Source: an uncultured Bacilli bacterium (GTDB lineage: Bacteria > Bacillota_I > Bacilli_A > RF39 > UBA660). From it: a stretch of DNA of 52,907 bases. The notes under the pieces were generated by a model. The model searched no databases. It was given only the letters and a program-made list of their open reading frames with translations, and was not told the origin of the DNA. The position numbers and the translations under genes are program-made. Shown piece by piece: positions 52,843 through 52,907 of the stretch; the stretch's first letter is position 1, and each line of letters opens with the position of its first letter. The stretch is from positions 1-52,907 of the forward strand of contig CALVXM010000006.1 in NCBI GenBank assembly GCA_944371305.1. Direction: 5' to 3'.

Positions 52843-52907
52843 ATGGCAAGAGAATATAGGAATTTTACTAGAGAAGAAAAAATTAAAGCTGTAAAAATGG
52901 TTTTAGT
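52843..52907 (+). CDS. Probable transposase OrfA (IS3-like), partial
   Basis: Only 21 residues, MAREYRNFTREEKIKAVKMVL, before the window ends. The start resembles the HTH N-terminus of IS3-type transposases (KYR.y..EeK.kaVk). AGGAGG lies eight bases before the ATG. Confidence 0.5.
   Translation, partial: MAREYRNFTREEKIKAVKMVL

Overview
The window looks like a piece of chromosome from a very AT-rich, low-GC Gram-positive bacterium, probably an uncultured, host-associated, fermentative member of the Bacilli/Erysipelotrichia/RF39-like group. This rests on single-membrane features (LtaS-type enzyme, lipoboxes, AgrBD), Firmicute-type smpB, rnr, scpAB and der genes, pyruvate formate-lyase, and strong GGTGG/GGAGG ribosome binding sites. 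UGG is used for Trp and UAA/UAG/UGA all act as stops, so the code is standard. No rRNA, CRISPR array or sporulation cluster is visible. The exact taxon is an inference.

Region by region. (1) 1-7.3 kb: end of an Rnf-type ion-pumping complex (rnfC and an rnfD-rnfG fusion), GTPases Der and EngB, an orphan CheD-like protein, an ASCH protein and an HExxH metallopeptidase-like gene. (2) 7.35-14.12 kb: a 6.8 kb mobile island inserted in the 3' end of the tmRNA gene. It carries a large serine recombinase, XRE regulators, a P4-type primase/helicase and two small lipoproteins but no virion or relaxase genes, so it resembles a phage satellite or minimal integrative plasmid. (3) 14.1-20.3 kb: ssrA, smpB and rnr (trans-translation and RNA decay), a DUF2238-like membrane protein, RmuC, a prepilin-like surface protein and a rhodanese. 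(4) 20.4-39.9 kb: one-strand locus joining a Gram-positive type IV secretion core (VirD4, VirB4 split in two, VirB3/PrgI, VirB6, two VirB2-like pilins, a SpoIID-CHAP wall hydrolase) to a Tad pilus module (CpaF, TadB, TadC, CpaB/SAF, TadZ-like, a Flp-like pilin and three pseudopilins). (5) 40-43 kb: tRNA-Gln, tRNA-Val and pflBA. (6) 43.4-51.8 kb: tRNA-Leu, scpAB, DUF3603, an LtaS-like enzyme, RNHCP, TrmL, a one-domain Clp-like ATPase, a thioredoxin-like lipoprotein, a LysM protein and two cold-shock proteins. (7) 51.9-52.9 kb: an agrB-agrD quorum-sensing pair with an unusual cysteine-rich peptide, followed by the start of a probable insertion-sequence transposase.

The most notable system is the 19.5 kb T4SS-Tad locus. 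It has no relaxase, integrase or visible attachment sites, so it looks like a resident envelope machine (protein or DNA export, adhesion or uptake) rather than an intact conjugative element. It has a clear promoter at its head (TTGTAA-17-TATAAT) and a terminator at its tail. The major-pilin candidate, one pseudopilin and the second VirB2-like gene each sit between a private sigma-A promoter and a hairpin, as expected for structural subunits needed in excess. The second-ranked findings are the agrBD pair with its predicted CFFCFF peptide core and the ssrA island, whose recombinase reading frame crosses the attachment core.
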